The translations under genes and the position numbers were made by a program. 64,000 nucleotides of DNA, from assembly GCA_963791945.1 (NCBI GenBank), contig CAWBUD010000002.1, forward strand, positions 248,001 to 312,000, written 5' to 3'. Below are positions 24,648 to 32,945 of this stretch, one piece after another. The stretch's first letter is position 1; each line of letters opens with the position of its first letter. The stretch comes from PALSA-1003 sp963791945 (GTDB lineage: Bacteria > Pseudomonadota > Gammaproteobacteria > Burkholderiales > Casimicrobiaceae). The notes under the pieces were generated by a model. The model was not told where the DNA came from and searched no databases. It saw only the letters and a program-made list of their open reading frames with translations.

Positions 24648-25492
24648 ACTCTGGCGCTCGCGGCTGGCTCGACCGCGCATGGCGGGGACTGCTCTTGGGC
24701 GTCATGACGCTCTTCGTCGTCAACGTCGGCTTCATGATCGCCGCAGTGGCGACGAGCTCGTTCGCCCGGCGGTGGCTGGGCACGTGGCTGCCGGAGGGCT
24801 GGACGACCGGCTGGTATACCGCGGCGTGGAAGGAATTCCAGCTCGATTGGATCCTTTGGGTGACGGTGGAAGTGGTCTTCGCCGTGGTCGCGCTGGCGCT
24901 GCTGATCGGCGTTCCCGCGGCCTATACGCTCGCCCGGCGCAACTTCGTAGGCAAGCGGGCGCTGATGCTGCTCTTCCTGCTCCCGCTCATGGTGCCCCCG
25001 ATCACCTACGGCATCCCGCTCGCCACCGTGCTTTACAAGGCGCAGCTCGCGGGCACGATCTATGGCGTGATCCTCGCCAATCTCATTCCGGCCGCGCCTT
25101 TCGTGATCCTGGTGATGACGCCGTTCATCGAGCAGATCGATCCCAATCTCGAGTCCGCGGCGCGCGTCTTCGGAGCGAACACCGCGCGCATGTTCTGGCA
25201 CGTGCTGGTGCCGCTGCTCGCGCCGGGCATCCTCGCCGCGTCGCTGCTGGTGCTGGTGCGCACAATCGCCCTGTTCGAGCTCACGTTCCTCACCGCGGGG
25301 CCCGACTCGCAGACGCTGGTCGTAGCGCTCTATTACGCCGTGTTCGCTGCTGGCGTGCGCGCGCCGCAGTCGGTCGACGCCATGGCCATGATCTACATGG
25401 CGGTGACGCTGGTGTGGCTGCTCATCGCACTGCGCTTCGTCAACCCGACCCAACTCGTCTCGCGCGTGAAGGAGCAGCCGCTCACGGCATGA
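24644..25492 (+). CDS. ABC transporter permease, second subunit (PotC-like)
   Basis: The 282-residue inner-membrane protein has six transmembrane segments (for example GLLLGVMTLFVVNVGFMIAA and VVFAVVALALLIGVPAAYTL). Its EAA loop is ESAARVFGANTARMFWHVLV. It is the partner pore subunit of the preceding permease. Both its ends overlap the neighbouring genes by 4 bases, tying the importer directly to uxuB translation. Confidence 0.9.
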   Translation: MNSGARGWLDRAWRGLLLGVMTLFVVNVGFMIAAVATSSFARRWLGTWLPEGWTTGWYTAAWKEFQLDWILWVTVEVVFAVVALALLIGVPAAYTLARRNFVGKRALMLLFLLPLMVPPITYGIPLATVLYKAQLAGTIYGVILANLIPAAPFVILVMTPFIEQIDPNLESAARVFGANTARMFWHVLVPLLAPGILAASLLVLVRTIALFELTFLTAGPDSQTLVVALYYAVFAAGVRAPQSVDAMAMIYMAVTLVWLLIALRFVNPTQLVSRVKEQPLTA

Positions 25493-26967
25493 AGCGCCTG
25501 TCGCTCGCGACGCTCGCCGGCGTGCCGGCGACGGTCGCTCGTCCCGCCTACGACGCGAGCCGGATCGGCGTCGGCATCGTCCATCTGGGCATCGGCGCGT
25601 TTCATCGCGCGCAGACCGCGGTGTACACCGATGACGCGCTCGCGCAGGAGATCGGCGACTGGGGCATCTGCGGCGTGAGCCTGCGCTCGCCCGACGTGCG
25701 CGAGCGCCTCGCCCCGCAGGACGGCCTGTACACGAGCGTCGAGAAGAGCCCGAAAGGGGTCCACCGGCGCGTCATCGGGAGCGTGCGCGAAGTCCTGTTC
25801 CTCGGCGACGAGCGCGAGCGCATACGCAGGCGTCTCGAAGCGGCGGCCACGCAGATCGTCTCACTGACCGTGACCGAAAAGGGCTACTGCCACGATCCGG
25901 CCAGCGGCCGGCTCAACTTCGCGCACCCGGATATCGTCCACGACTTGGCCGATCCGACCCGCCCCGTCAGCGCGGTCGGGCTTGTCGTCGCGACGCTCGA
26001 CGCACGCCGCGTCGCGCGGATACCCGGCTTCACGGTGCTCTGCTGCGACAACCTGCCGCACAACGGGGCGCTGCTGAAAGGGCTGGTGCTGGCGTTCGCC
26101 GGAGAACGCGATCCCGCGCTCGCGGCCTGGATCGAGGGCAACGCAAGATTTCCGTCGACCATGGTCGATCGCATCGTTCCGGCGACGACCGAATCCGACA
26201 TAGCCGACAACGACGCGGCGCTGGGCCTGCACGATGCCGCGCCGGTCGTGCACGAGCCGTTCAAGCAGTGGGTCATCGAAGACGTCTTCGTGGGTGGCCG
26301 GCCGGCATGGGACCAGGCCGGGGCGCAATTCGTCGCCGACGTCGCGCCGTTCGAAGCGATGAAGCTGCGGCTCCTGAACGCGAGCCACTCGGCATTCGCC
26401 TACCTCGGCTATCTCGCCGGGCACGAATTCATCTATCAGGTGGCGGCTCAGCCGGCCTTCGTCTCGTTCATGCGAGGATTGATGCGCGAGGAAGTCTCGC
26501 CGACGCTCCGACTCCCCGCCGGCGTCGACGTCGTTGCGTACCAGAACGCGCTGGTCGAGCGCTTCGCCAATCCCGCGCTGCCGCACCGGACCTGGCAGAT
26601 CGCCATGGACGGCTCGCAGAAGCTCCCGCAGCGTTTGCTGGGAACGGTCCGCGACAATCTGGCCGCAGGCAGGTCGGTCGGCCGGCTGGCACTCGCGGTC
26701 GCCGGCTGGATGCGCTACGTCGCGGGAGTCGACGAAGCCGGCCGCGAGATCAGGGTCTCCGATCCGATGGCTCCAGAATTCGCGCGCATCGCAGCGGCGC
26801 ACCGCGGCGATCCCGAAGCGCTCGCGAAAGGGCTCCTGTCGATTAGCGCGATCTTTGGCACCGATCTTTCCGCGGATGCGCGCTTCGCAAGCCGTGTCGC
26901 GCACTGGTTGTCCACACTGTTCCGAGACGGCGCCGCACGCACCGTTGCGACGGCCGCCCGTCAATGA
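25489..26967 (+). CDS. uxuB: D-mannonate oxidoreductase / fructuronate reductase (mannitol dehydrogenase family)
   Basis: The 492-residue enzyme of the polyol-specific long-chain dehydrogenase family has an N-terminal NAD-binding start VGIVHLGIGAFHRAQTAVYT and TVTEKGYCHD. CCDNLPHNGALLKG and FPSTMVDRIVPAT are family hallmarks. The C-terminal catalytic segment FEAMKLRLLNASHSAFAYLG contains the conserved Lys and Asn-x-x-His. It would reduce D-fructuronate to D-mannonate with NADH. Its own family also holds mannitol and altronate dehydrogenases, but placement between the importer and uxaC, with manD nearby, favours UxuB. Start ATG 25489 overlaps the permease stop. Confidence 0.9.
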   Translation: MKRLSLATLAGVPATVARPAYDASRIGVGIVHLGIGAFHRAQTAVYTDDALAQEIGDWGICGVSLRSPDVRERLAPQDGLYTSVEKSPKGVHRRVIGSVREVLFLGDERERIRRRLEAAATQIVSLTVTEKGYCHDPASGRLNFAHPDIVHDLADPTRPVSAVGLVVATLDARRVARIPGFTVLCCDNLPHNGALLKGLVLAFAGERDPALAAWIEGNARFPSTMVDRIVPATTESDIADNDAALGLHDAAPVVHEPFKQWVIEDVFVGGRPAWDQAGAQFVADVAPFEAMKLRLLNASHSAFAYLGYLAGHEFIYQVAAQPAFVSFMRGLMREEVSPTLRLPAGVDVVAYQNALVERFANPALPHRTWQIAMDGSQKLPQRLLGTVRDNLAAGRSVGRLALAVAGWMRYVAGVDEAGREIRVSDPMAPEFARIAAAHRGDPEALAKGLLSISAIFGTDLSADARFASRVAHWLSTLFRDGAARTVATAARQ

Positions 26968-26977
26968 TGAGGTCCTC

Positions 26978-28387
26978 ATGAAGCTAGAGCTCCATCCCGA
27001 TCGTCTGTTCACGTCGGATCCGACGCAGCGCGCGCTTGCCCGCGCGCTGTACGCGACGGTGAAGGACCTGCCGATCGTGAGCCCGCACGGCCACACCGAT
27101 CCGCAGTGGTACGCGGACAACCAGCCCTTCGACAACGCGTCCGCGCTGTTCATCACGCGCGACCACTACGTGTTCCGGATGCTCTACAGCCAGGGCGTGC
27201 GCCTGGAAGACCTGGGCATCCCGCGCCGCGACGGCGAGCCCGCCGAACGGGACGCTCGCCGCATCTGGCGCACGTTCGCCGCCCACTATCACCTGTTCCG
27301 CGGCACGCCCACGCGGCTGTGGCTCGATCACGCATTCTATGACGTGTTCGGCATTCGCGAGCGCCTGACCCCGGATTCCGCGGATCGCCTTTTCAATCGC
27401 ATCAACGAGTGCCTCGCGCGCCCCGAGTTCCGGCCGCGCGCGCTGTTCGAGCGCTTCAATATCGAGGTGATCGCGACCACCGAATCGCCGCTGGATCCGC
27501 TCGTCCATCACGCGAAGGTCCGGGCGTCGGGCTGGAAGGGCCGCGTCGTGACGGCGTATCGTCCCGATCCGGCGGTCGATCCCGAGTTCGACGGCTTCCG
27601 CGAGAACGTCGCCAAGCTGGGCGAGATCACCGGAGAGGACACGGGGAGCTGGCGAGGGTATCTAGCCGCGCATCGCAAACGCCGTGAGTTCTTCAAGACC
27701 ATGGGCGCGACTTCCACCGATCATGGTCATCCGACGGCAGCGACCTTCGACCTGTCCCCTCGCGAGTGCGAGGTTTTGTTCGCCAAGGTGGTGGCCGGAG
27801 ACGCGAATGCCATCGAAGCAGAGACCTTCCGCGGCCAGATACTGACCGAGATGGCGCGGATGAGCCTGGAGGACGGCCTCGTGATGCAGATTCATCCAGG
27901 ATCGTTCCGCAACCACAATCCATCGATCCTGGAACGGTTCGGTCGCGACATGGGCGCCGACATTCCGACGCGTACCGACTACGTGCGGGCGTTGAAGCCG
28001 CTGCTCGACCGGTTCGGCAACGAGCGCTCGCTCACGCTGATCCTGTTCACTCTCGATGAGAGTGCGTACGCGCGCGAGCTGGCGCCGCTTGCCGGGCATT
28101 ACCCCATCCTCAAGCTCGGTCCGCCATGGTGGTTTCACGACAGCCCGGAAGGGATGCTGCGCTTCCGCGCCCAGGCGAGCGAGACCGCGGGTTTCTACAA
28201 CACGGTCGGCTTCAACGACGACACGCGGGCGTTCCTATCGATTCCGGCTCGGCACGATGTCGCACGACGCATCGATTGCCGCTTCCTTGCGCAGCTCGTC
28301 GTGGAGCACCGCCTCGAGGAAGACGAGGCGTTCGAGCTTGCGCCGGAGCTCGCATACAAGCTCGTCAAGCGCGCCTACAAGCTTTGA
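26978..28387 (+). CDS. uxaC: Glucuronate isomerase (uronate isomerase)
   Basis: The 469-residue protein matches the length of E. coli UxaC (470). It starts with the metal-binding His37-x-His39 in IVSPHGHTDPQWYADN and has ALFITRDHYVFRMLYSQGV, IEVIATTESPLDPL, GATSTDHGHPTA, GLVMQIHPGSFRNHN and PPWWFHDSPEGM, all conserved in this amidohydrolase-fold family. It isomerises D-glucuronate to D-fructuronate (and galacturonate to tagaturonate). It follows uxuB by 10 bp and is the last gene of the operon. With UxuB and ManD it completes glucuronate to 2-keto-3-deoxygluconate. KDG kinase and aldolase are not in the window. Confidence 0.95.
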   Translation: MKLELHPDRLFTSDPTQRALARALYATVKDLPIVSPHGHTDPQWYADNQPFDNASALFITRDHYVFRMLYSQGVRLEDLGIPRRDGEPAERDARRIWRTFAAHYHLFRGTPTRLWLDHAFYDVFGIRERLTPDSADRLFNRINECLARPEFRPRALFERFNIEVIATTESPLDPLVHHAKVRASGWKGRVVTAYRPDPAVDPEFDGFRENVAKLGEITGEDTGSWRGYLAAHRKRREFFKTMGATSTDHGHPTAATFDLSPRECEVLFAKVVAGDANAIEAETFRGQILTEMARMSLEDGLVMQIHPGSFRNHNPSILERFGRDMGADIPTRTDYVRALKPLLDRFGNERSLTLILFTLDESAYARELAPLAGHYPILKLGPPWWFHDSPEGMLRFRAQASETAGFYNTVGFNDDTRAFLSIPARHDVARRIDCRFLAQLVVEHRLEEDEAFELAPELAYKLVKRAYKL

Positions 28388-28459
28388 TTGGCCGCCAGCG
28401 GGCCATGGGACCTGGAAACGGCTGACGTGAGCGAAGTGCAGCGACTGTCAGGGATCCCC

Positions 28460-28912
28460 TCATTCGCGCGCGGCTGTATCCAGCCAGATCGTCACCGGCC
28501 CGTCGTTGACCAGCGCGACCCGCATCGGGGCGCCGAACACCCCCGTCGGTACCGGCTTGCCGAGATCGCGCTCCAGCGCGCGCACGAACGCCGCGAACGC
28601 CGGGCCGGCCAGGTCTGGCGACGCGGCGGCGCTGTACGACGGTCGCGCGCCCTTGCGCGTCGAGGCGTAGAGAGTGAACTGGCTCACCGCGAGAAGCTCG
28701 CCTCCGACCTCGGCAATCGAGCGATTCATGACGCCGGCGTAATCGTCGAAGATGCGCAAGCTGACAATCTTGCGCGAGAGCCAGTCGCGTTCGCCTTCGG
28801 TATCGCCGGCACGCACGCCGCACAGCACGAGAAGGCCCTGGCCGATCGAGGCGACGCTGCGTCCGTCGACGGAAACGCTCGCCTCGAGCACGCGCTGCAC
28901 GAGTGCCCGCAT
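28460..28912 (-). CDS. dtd: D-aminoacyl-tRNA deacylase (D-Tyr-tRNA deacylase)
   Basis: The 150-residue protein matches Dtd throughout. It starts MRALVQRVLEASVSVDG and has the active-site motif LLAVSQFTLYAST and the cross-subunit Gly-cisPro motif VALVNDGPVTIWLDT. It removes D-amino acids wrongly attached to tRNA, acting as a cytoplasmic homodimer. The gene is preceded closely on the same strand by the DUF4124 gene (7 bp). The 72 bp between its stop and uxaC show no clear terminator. Confidence 0.95.
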   Translation of the reverse strand: MRALVQRVLEASVSVDGRSVASIGQGLLVLCGVRAGDTEGERDWLSRKIVSLRIFDDYAGVMNRSIAEVGGELLAVSQFTLYASTRKGARPSYSAAASPDLAGPAFAAFVRALERDLGKPVPTGVFGAPMRVALVNDGPVTIWLDTAARE

Positions 28913-28919
28913 CGGGCGA

Positions 28920-29432
28920 TCAGCGGACGACTCTGCGCTCGACCCGGCTCACCATGCCGCCGGTGAACGTCACCGTGGTGAGCGTCTCGGCGTCGCCCGC
29001 GGTCGGCAGATACGACCACTGCTGCCCTTCCTTGCGCCGGGCGTTGAGCCGCATGTCGGGCCGGCCGATCTTGTACACGACCTCGGCCTCGGTCATCCCG
29101 GTGCGCAGGAACTTGCGTTCGCCCGGGTCGCCGCCGCGCGATTTCACCGACGCCGTGCGGACCTTCGCGGGCGTGGCGGCGGGTCGCGCCGGCTTCGTAG
29201 CGTCCTTCGGCACCGGCGTGCCGGGGACGATGGAGAGCTGCGCGGGATCGAGCTCGAGGTTGCGCAGCTCCCGCCCGGGCGCGCACGCGGCGTCCTGGTA
29301 GATCACCGCGCCTTTCTCGCCCGCACACTTGTAGACACCCGCGGACGCAGGCAGCGCCGGCGCGAGAACCAGCGCGGCCAGCAGGCACGCTGCAGCAGGA
29401 GGAGCAGTCGAAGGCGTCATTGCGGTTACCAT
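28920..29432 (-). CDS. Exported DUF4124-domain protein with BamE/SmpA-like C-terminus
   Basis: The 170-residue protein (start ATG 29432 after a GGGAAAG site; ATG 29420 also possible) has a signal peptide with the hydrophobic core AACLLAALVLAPALPASA. The N-terminal DUF4124 motif GVYKCAGEKGAVIYQDAACA contains two Cys that may form a disulfide. After an Ala/Pro-rich linker, the C-terminal 65 residues (LRTGMTEAEVVYKIGRPDMR, then VTFTGGMVSRVERR) resemble the small BamE/SmpA or DUF2845 fold. It is probably periplasmic. Its function is unknown. It lies 34 bp from a divergent aminotransferase gene and 7 bp upstream of dtd. Confidence 0.75.
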   Translation of the reverse strand: MVTAMTPSTAPPAAACLLAALVLAPALPASAGVYKCAGEKGAVIYQDAACAPGRELRNLELDPAQLSIVPGTPVPKDATKPARPAATPAKVRTASVKSRGGDPGERKFLRTGMTEAEVVYKIGRPDMRLNARRKEGQQWSYLPTAGDAETLTTVTFTGGMVSRVERRVVR

Positions 29433-29466
29433 AGCAGCTTTCCCGACCCTGCAACTAAGACTTCCG

Positions 29467-30648
29467 ATGGATGCCCGCGGTGAGCTTGCAGTCCGCATGC
29501 GCGACATCGCACCGTTCCACGTGATGGAAGTGCAGACCGCGGCGCGCGCTCTCGAAGCGAGAGGCCGGAGCGTCATCCACATGGAGATCGGCGAACCGGA
29601 TTTCCCGACGCCGCAACCGGTGCTCGACGCGGCGGCGGCGGGCATCGCCGACGGGCGGATCTATTACACCTCGGCGTTGGGACTGCCCGAGCTGCGGCGC
29701 GCGATCGCCGTGCACTATCGCGAGCACTACGGCGTGGAAATCGACCCGGAGCGGATCATCGTGACGGCGGGATCATCGGCCGCGCTGCTGCTCACGCTGG
29801 CGCTGCTCATCGATCGCGACGACCAGATCCTGCTCGCCGATCCGGGCTACCCCTGCAATCGCCATTTCATCCGCACGCTCGAAGGCGAGGCCCTCGGCGT
29901 TCCGGTCGGGCCCGAGTCGAACTATCAGTTGAGTGCTGAGCTGATCGAACGCCACTGGACGCCGCGCACGCGCGGGGTGCTGATCGCCTCGCCCTCCAAC
30001 CCGACGGGCACGATCGTCGCGCGGGCGGAGCTCGAGCGCATCCGCGATGTCGTCGCTGGACGCGGCGGCGCGCTCATCGTCGACGAAATCTATCTCGGCC
30101 TGTCGTACGCAGGGCGGCCGCGCTCCGCTCTGGAACTCTCGGACGAGGCGTTCGTCATAAGTAGTTTTTCGAAGTACTTCAATATGACGGGCTGGCGTCT
30201 CGGCTGGCTGGTGGCGCCGCGACGCCACGTGCGTGACATCGAAAAGCTGGCGCAGAACCTTTACATTTCGCCCGCCGCGCCGTCGCAACGCGCGGCGCTG
30301 GCCTGCTTCGCGCCGCAAACGCTGGCGATCCTCGAGGAGCGCCGGCGCGAGTTCCAGGCCCGTCGAGACTTCCTGGTTCCCGCCTTGCGCGATCTCGGGT
30401 TCCGCATTCCCGTCATGCCCGGCGGAGGCTTCTTCGTCTACGCCGATTGCTCGGTCTTCGGGCTCGACAGCGAACGCTTTGCGCTCGAAGTGCTGGAGGC
30501 GGCGGGTGTGGCTTTCACGCCGGGCGTCGACTTCGGACGCAATCGGCCCGAGGCGCACGTGCGCTTCGCCTACACCATCGCCCGGCCCCTCCTCGAAGAA
30601 GGAACGCGGCGGCTTGCCCGCTGGCTTTCCGGTCTGTCCGGCCGATGA
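29467..30648 (+). CDS. PLP-dependent class I/II aminotransferase
   Basis: The 393-residue fold-type I aminotransferase has an N-terminal IHMEIGEPDFPTPQPVLDAA, SPSNPTGTIV for substrate carboxylate binding and ALIVDEIYLGLSY with the conserved Asp. The PLP lysine is in FVISSFSKYFNMTGWRLGWL, and the conserved Arg is near VRFAYTIARP. It resembles AspC-like and alanine/valine-pyruvate aminotransferases. The exact substrate cannot be assigned. The stop overlaps the start of the aminopeptidase lipoprotein gene (ATGA), so the two are co-translated. Confidence 0.88.
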   Translation: MDARGELAVRMRDIAPFHVMEVQTAARALEARGRSVIHMEIGEPDFPTPQPVLDAAAAGIADGRIYYTSALGLPELRRAIAVHYREHYGVEIDPERIIVTAGSSAALLLTLALLIDRDDQILLADPGYPCNRHFIRTLEGEALGVPVGPESNYQLSAELIERHWTPRTRGVLIASPSNPTGTIVARAELERIRDVVAGRGGALIVDEIYLGLSYAGRPRSALELSDEAFVISSFSKYFNMTGWRLGWLVAPRRHVRDIEKLAQNLYISPAAPSQRAALACFAPQTLAILEERRREFQARRDFLVPALRDLGFRIPVMPGGGFFVYADCSVFGLDSERFALEVLEAAGVAFTPGVDFGRNRPEAHVRFAYTIARPLLEEGTRRLARWLSGLSGR

Positions 30649-31712
30649 GACCGCTCACGTTCGTTCGCCTCGTTGCCGGCACGCTGCTGCTCTCGGGTTG
30701 CTCCAGCGCGGAGTTCTACTGGCAGGGCATCACCGGGCAACTGGATCTGCTCGCGCGCGCCCACTCGATCCCGTCGGTGCTCGAGACCGTGCGCGATCCG
30801 GTCGTCAAGCGCAAGCTCGAACGGGTGCTCGCTATCCGCGACTACGCGAGCCGGAAGCTCGGCCTGCCCGACAACGCGAGCTACCGCCGCTATACCGAGC
30901 TCGACCGGCGGTTCGTGACCTGGAACGTGTTTGCCGCGCCGGAGCTCTCGCTCACCGCCCGCCAGTGGTGCTTTCCCATCGCCGGCTGCGTGAACTACCG
31001 TGGCTATTTTTCGGAGAAGGACGCCCGCGCGGAAGCCGCCGAGCTGACCGCGCAGGGCGACGACGTGTACATCGGAGGCGTCCCGGCGTACTCCACGCTC
31101 GGTTACTTCTCCGATCCGATGCTCTCGACCTTCATCCGCTATCCCGACGCCGAGATCGCCCGGCTCATCTTTCACGAGCTCGCGCACCAGGTGCTCTATG
31201 CCAAGGACGACACGGTGTTCAACGAGTCGTACGCGGTCACGGTCGAGAAAGAGGGATTGCGGCGCTGGCTCGCCGACCAGCACGATCCCGAGCTCGACCG
31301 CCAGTTCGCGATCAGCGAGCGCTACCGGACGACGTTCCGCTCGCTCGTGGAGCGCGCGCGCTCGAAGCTCCAGAAGCTCTACGCGAGCGCCATGAGCGAC
31401 GAGGCCAAGCGCGCCGGCAAGGGGCAGGCCTTCGCGGAGATGCGCGAGGAGTACGCGGCGGCCAAGCGCGCCTGGGGCGGCTTCAGTGCCTACGACTACT
31501 GGTTCTCCCAGGGACCCAACAACGCGAGCCTCGCCGCCGTCGGGCTTTATACGGAGGAGGTTCCGCAGTTCCAGGCGCTGCTGGCGGCGGAAGGCGGGGA
31601 TCTGCCGCGCTTCTATGCGCGGGTGAAGCAGCTCGCCGCGTTGCCGAAGGCGGAGCGGCATGCGGCGCTCGCCGCAGCGTCCGGCGTCCGGAGCTCGCTC
31701 GCAGCCCCGTGA
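30645..31712 (+). CDS. Putative lipoprotein aminopeptidase (Aminopep/DUF2265 family)
   Basis: The 355-residue protein begins with a lipoprotein signal (MRPLTFVRLVAGTLLLSGCS, lipobox LSGC with Cys19) and so should be anchored to a membrane facing the periplasm. It carries a zinc-protease motif HELAH in ARLIFHELAHQVLYAKDDT followed by FNESYAVTVEKEG with a likely third ligand Glu. GYFSDPMLSTFIRYPD and YDYWFSQGPNNASLAAVGLY are typical of the predicted aminopeptidase family PF10023. The physiological substrate is unknown. It is translated coupled to the upstream aminotransferase. Confidence 0.85.
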   Translation: MRPLTFVRLVAGTLLLSGCSSAEFYWQGITGQLDLLARAHSIPSVLETVRDPVVKRKLERVLAIRDYASRKLGLPDNASYRRYTELDRRFVTWNVFAAPELSLTARQWCFPIAGCVNYRGYFSEKDARAEAAELTAQGDDVYIGGVPAYSTLGYFSDPMLSTFIRYPDAEIARLIFHELAHQVLYAKDDTVFNESYAVTVEKEGLRRWLADQHDPELDRQFAISERYRTTFRSLVERARSKLQKLYASAMSDEAKRAGKGQAFAEMREEYAAAKRAWGGFSAYDYWFSQGPNNASLAAVGLYTEEVPQFQALLAAEGGDLPRFYARVKQLAALPKAERHAALAAASGVRSSLAAP

Positions 31713-31731
31713 TGGGGTGGAAGCGCGCGCC

Positions 31732-31760
31732 TTGATCCAGAACGTTTTTTCGAGGATAAT
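31732..31760 (+). promoter_or_regulatory. Sigma70 promoter of the rpsF-priB-rpsR-rplI operon
   Basis: -35 TTGATC (31732-31737) and -10 GATAAT (31755-31760) are separated by an ideal 17 bp. Predicted transcription starts near 31767, giving a leader of about 115 nt before rpsF. Confidence 0.75.
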
Positions 31761-31805
31761 CACTGGTTTCCTTGCTTCGCCCCGCGCAGAGGGACGAGGC
31801 CGTCG

Positions 31806-31829
31806 GCGGAACGCTTCGAAGCTTTCCGC
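31806..31829 (+). promoter_or_regulatory. Hairpin in the rpsF mRNA leader
   Basis: GCGGAA (31806-31811) pairs with TTCCGC (31824-31829) around an inner GCTT/AAGC pair, with one C-T mismatch. Many bacteria control this operon by S6:S18 binding to a leader stem with a CCG bulge. The present hairpin lies in the right place, but I cannot confirm the motif. Confidence 0.4.
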
Positions 31830-31882
31830 GCCAACCATGTTCCGGCCGCGACCGGGACAGCGTCCATAAGGGAGCGATCTGC

Positions 31883-32299
31883 ATGAAGCACTACGAAATC
31901 GTCTTCATCGTGCACCCCGACCAGAGCGAGCAGGTGCCCGCGATGGTCGAGCGGTATCGCACGATGGTCACCGGCCAGGGCGGCCACATCCATCGACTCG
32001 AGGACTGGGGCAGGCGCCAGCTCGCCTACCCCGTCGCCAAAGTGCACAAGGCGCACTACGTGCTCATGAACATCGAGTGCGGCAATGAGACGCTCACCGA
32101 GCTGGAGCACGCGTTCAAGTTCAACGACGCCGTGTTGCGCCACCTCATCGTGGCGATGCGTGAAGCCGTGGTCGCGCCGTCGCCGATGATGAAGGAAGAG
32201 AAATCGCGGTCGCTGGCTTCGCCGGGCGCCGGGGCAGCTGCGCCGCAAGCGGCGGCTCCAGCGCCGGCGACGCCGGCCCCCGCCGCTGCGCCCCGCTGA
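31883..32299 (+). CDS. rpsF: 30S ribosomal protein S6
   Basis: The 138-residue protein starts at ATG 31883 after GGGAG. The conserved domain runs from MKHYEIVFIVHPDQSEQVPA through RLEDWGRRQLAYPVAKVHKA and FKFNDAVLRHLIVAMREA. It binds 16S rRNA with S18 on the platform of the small subunit. The last 35 residues are a low-complexity Ala/Pro tail, longer than the short tail in many species and probably disordered. It is the first gene of the operon with priB, rpsR and rplI. Confidence 0.96.
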   Translation: MKHYEIVFIVHPDQSEQVPAMVERYRTMVTGQGGHIHRLEDWGRRQLAYPVAKVHKAHYVLMNIECGNETLTELEHAFKFNDAVLRHLIVAMREAVVAPSPMMKEEKSRSLASPGAGAAAPQAAAPAPATPAPAAAPR

Positions 32300-32312
32300 T
32301 CCGGGCGCCGTC

Positions 32313-32621
32313 GTGGCGCTGGCCAATCAGGTGACGCTCGACGCGCGGCTGTCCGCCCGGGGCGACTTGCGATTCACCCCTGCAGGCATCCCCGCGCTCG
32401 ACTTTCAGCTGGCGCACGAGTCGACGCAGGCCGAAGGCAGCGCCGAGCGGCGCGTAGCTTGCGAGCTCGCGGGCGTGGCGATCGGTCCGCTCGCGAAGGA
32501 CCTGGCATCCGTCGCGGTAGGCGCGCAGCTTCGTTGCCGCGGCTTTCTCGCGCGCCGTTACCGAACCGGCACCAGCGTGGCGCTGCACGTGAATGCATTC
32601 GAACTGATGGAAGGAAACTGA
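32313..32621 (+). CDS. priB: Primosomal replication protein N (PriB)
   Basis: The 102-residue single-stranded DNA-binding OB-fold protein starts at GTG 32313. The segments NQVTLDARLSARGDLRFTPA, GIPALDFQLAHES, QLRCRGFLARRYRTGTSVAL and LHVNAFELME match PriB. Its place between rpsF and rpsR is the classical one in beta- and gammaproteobacteria. It acts with PriA in restarting stalled replication forks, which fits with dnaB being encoded just downstream. The stop TGA at 32619-32621 precedes rpsR ATG by a single base. Confidence 0.9.
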   Translation: MALANQVTLDARLSARGDLRFTPAGIPALDFQLAHESTQAEGSAERRVACELAGVAIGPLAKDLASVAVGAQLRCRGFLARRYRTGTSVALHVNAFELMEGN

Positions 32622-32622
32622 C

Positions 32623-32931
32623 ATGCCCCGACCGATGGGAAGAGGCTCGAAGAATGGCAAAGGCAAAGGCAAAGGCAAAGGCAAGGACGGCAAGCGCCGC
32701 GAGCGCGGGAACAATCTGTTCAAGCGCAAGAAGTTCTGCCGGTTTACCGCCGAAGGCGTAAAGCAGATCGATTACAAGGACGTCGACGTGCTCAAGGACT
32801 TCGTCCAGGAGAACGGCAAGATCATGCCGGCGCGCATCACCGGGACGAAGGCGCATTACCAGCGCCAGCTCTCGACGGCGATCAAGCGCGCGCGCTATCT
32901 CGCGCTCCTGCCTTACACCGATCTGCACTGA
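32623..32931 (+). CDS. rpsR: 30S ribosomal protein S18 with a Gly-Lys repeat N-terminus
   Basis: The 102-residue protein has the conserved S18 domain from NLFKRKKFCRFTAEGVKQID through ENGKIMPARITGTKAHYQRQ and RARYLALLPYTD. The first 28 residues are an unusual basic extension, MPRPMGRGSKNGKG continuing as (GK) repeats, encoded by tandem GGCAAA hexamers. Typical S18 has about 75 residues, so the extension is extra. ATG 32623 follows GGAAGGA. S18 pairs with S6 on the ribosome. Confidence 0.95.
   Translation: MPRPMGRGSKNGKGKGKGKGKDGKRRERGNNLFKRKKFCRFTAEGVKQIDYKDVDVLKDFVQENGKIMPARITGTKAHYQRQLSTAIKRARYLALLPYTDLH
32656..32685 (+). repeat. Tandem hexamer array (GGCAAA)4-GGCAAG inside rpsR
   Basis: Five 6-bp units encode Gly-Lys repeats in the S18 N-terminal extension. 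Because the unit is two codons, slippage would change the tail length without breaking the frame. Confidence 0.9.
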
Positions 32932-32945
32932 CCGGAGCGACCGCC

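Noticed and set aside
32656..32685. Short tandem repeat as part of a CRISPR array
   Set aside because: Units are 6 bp without spacers and lie within the rpsR coding frame.
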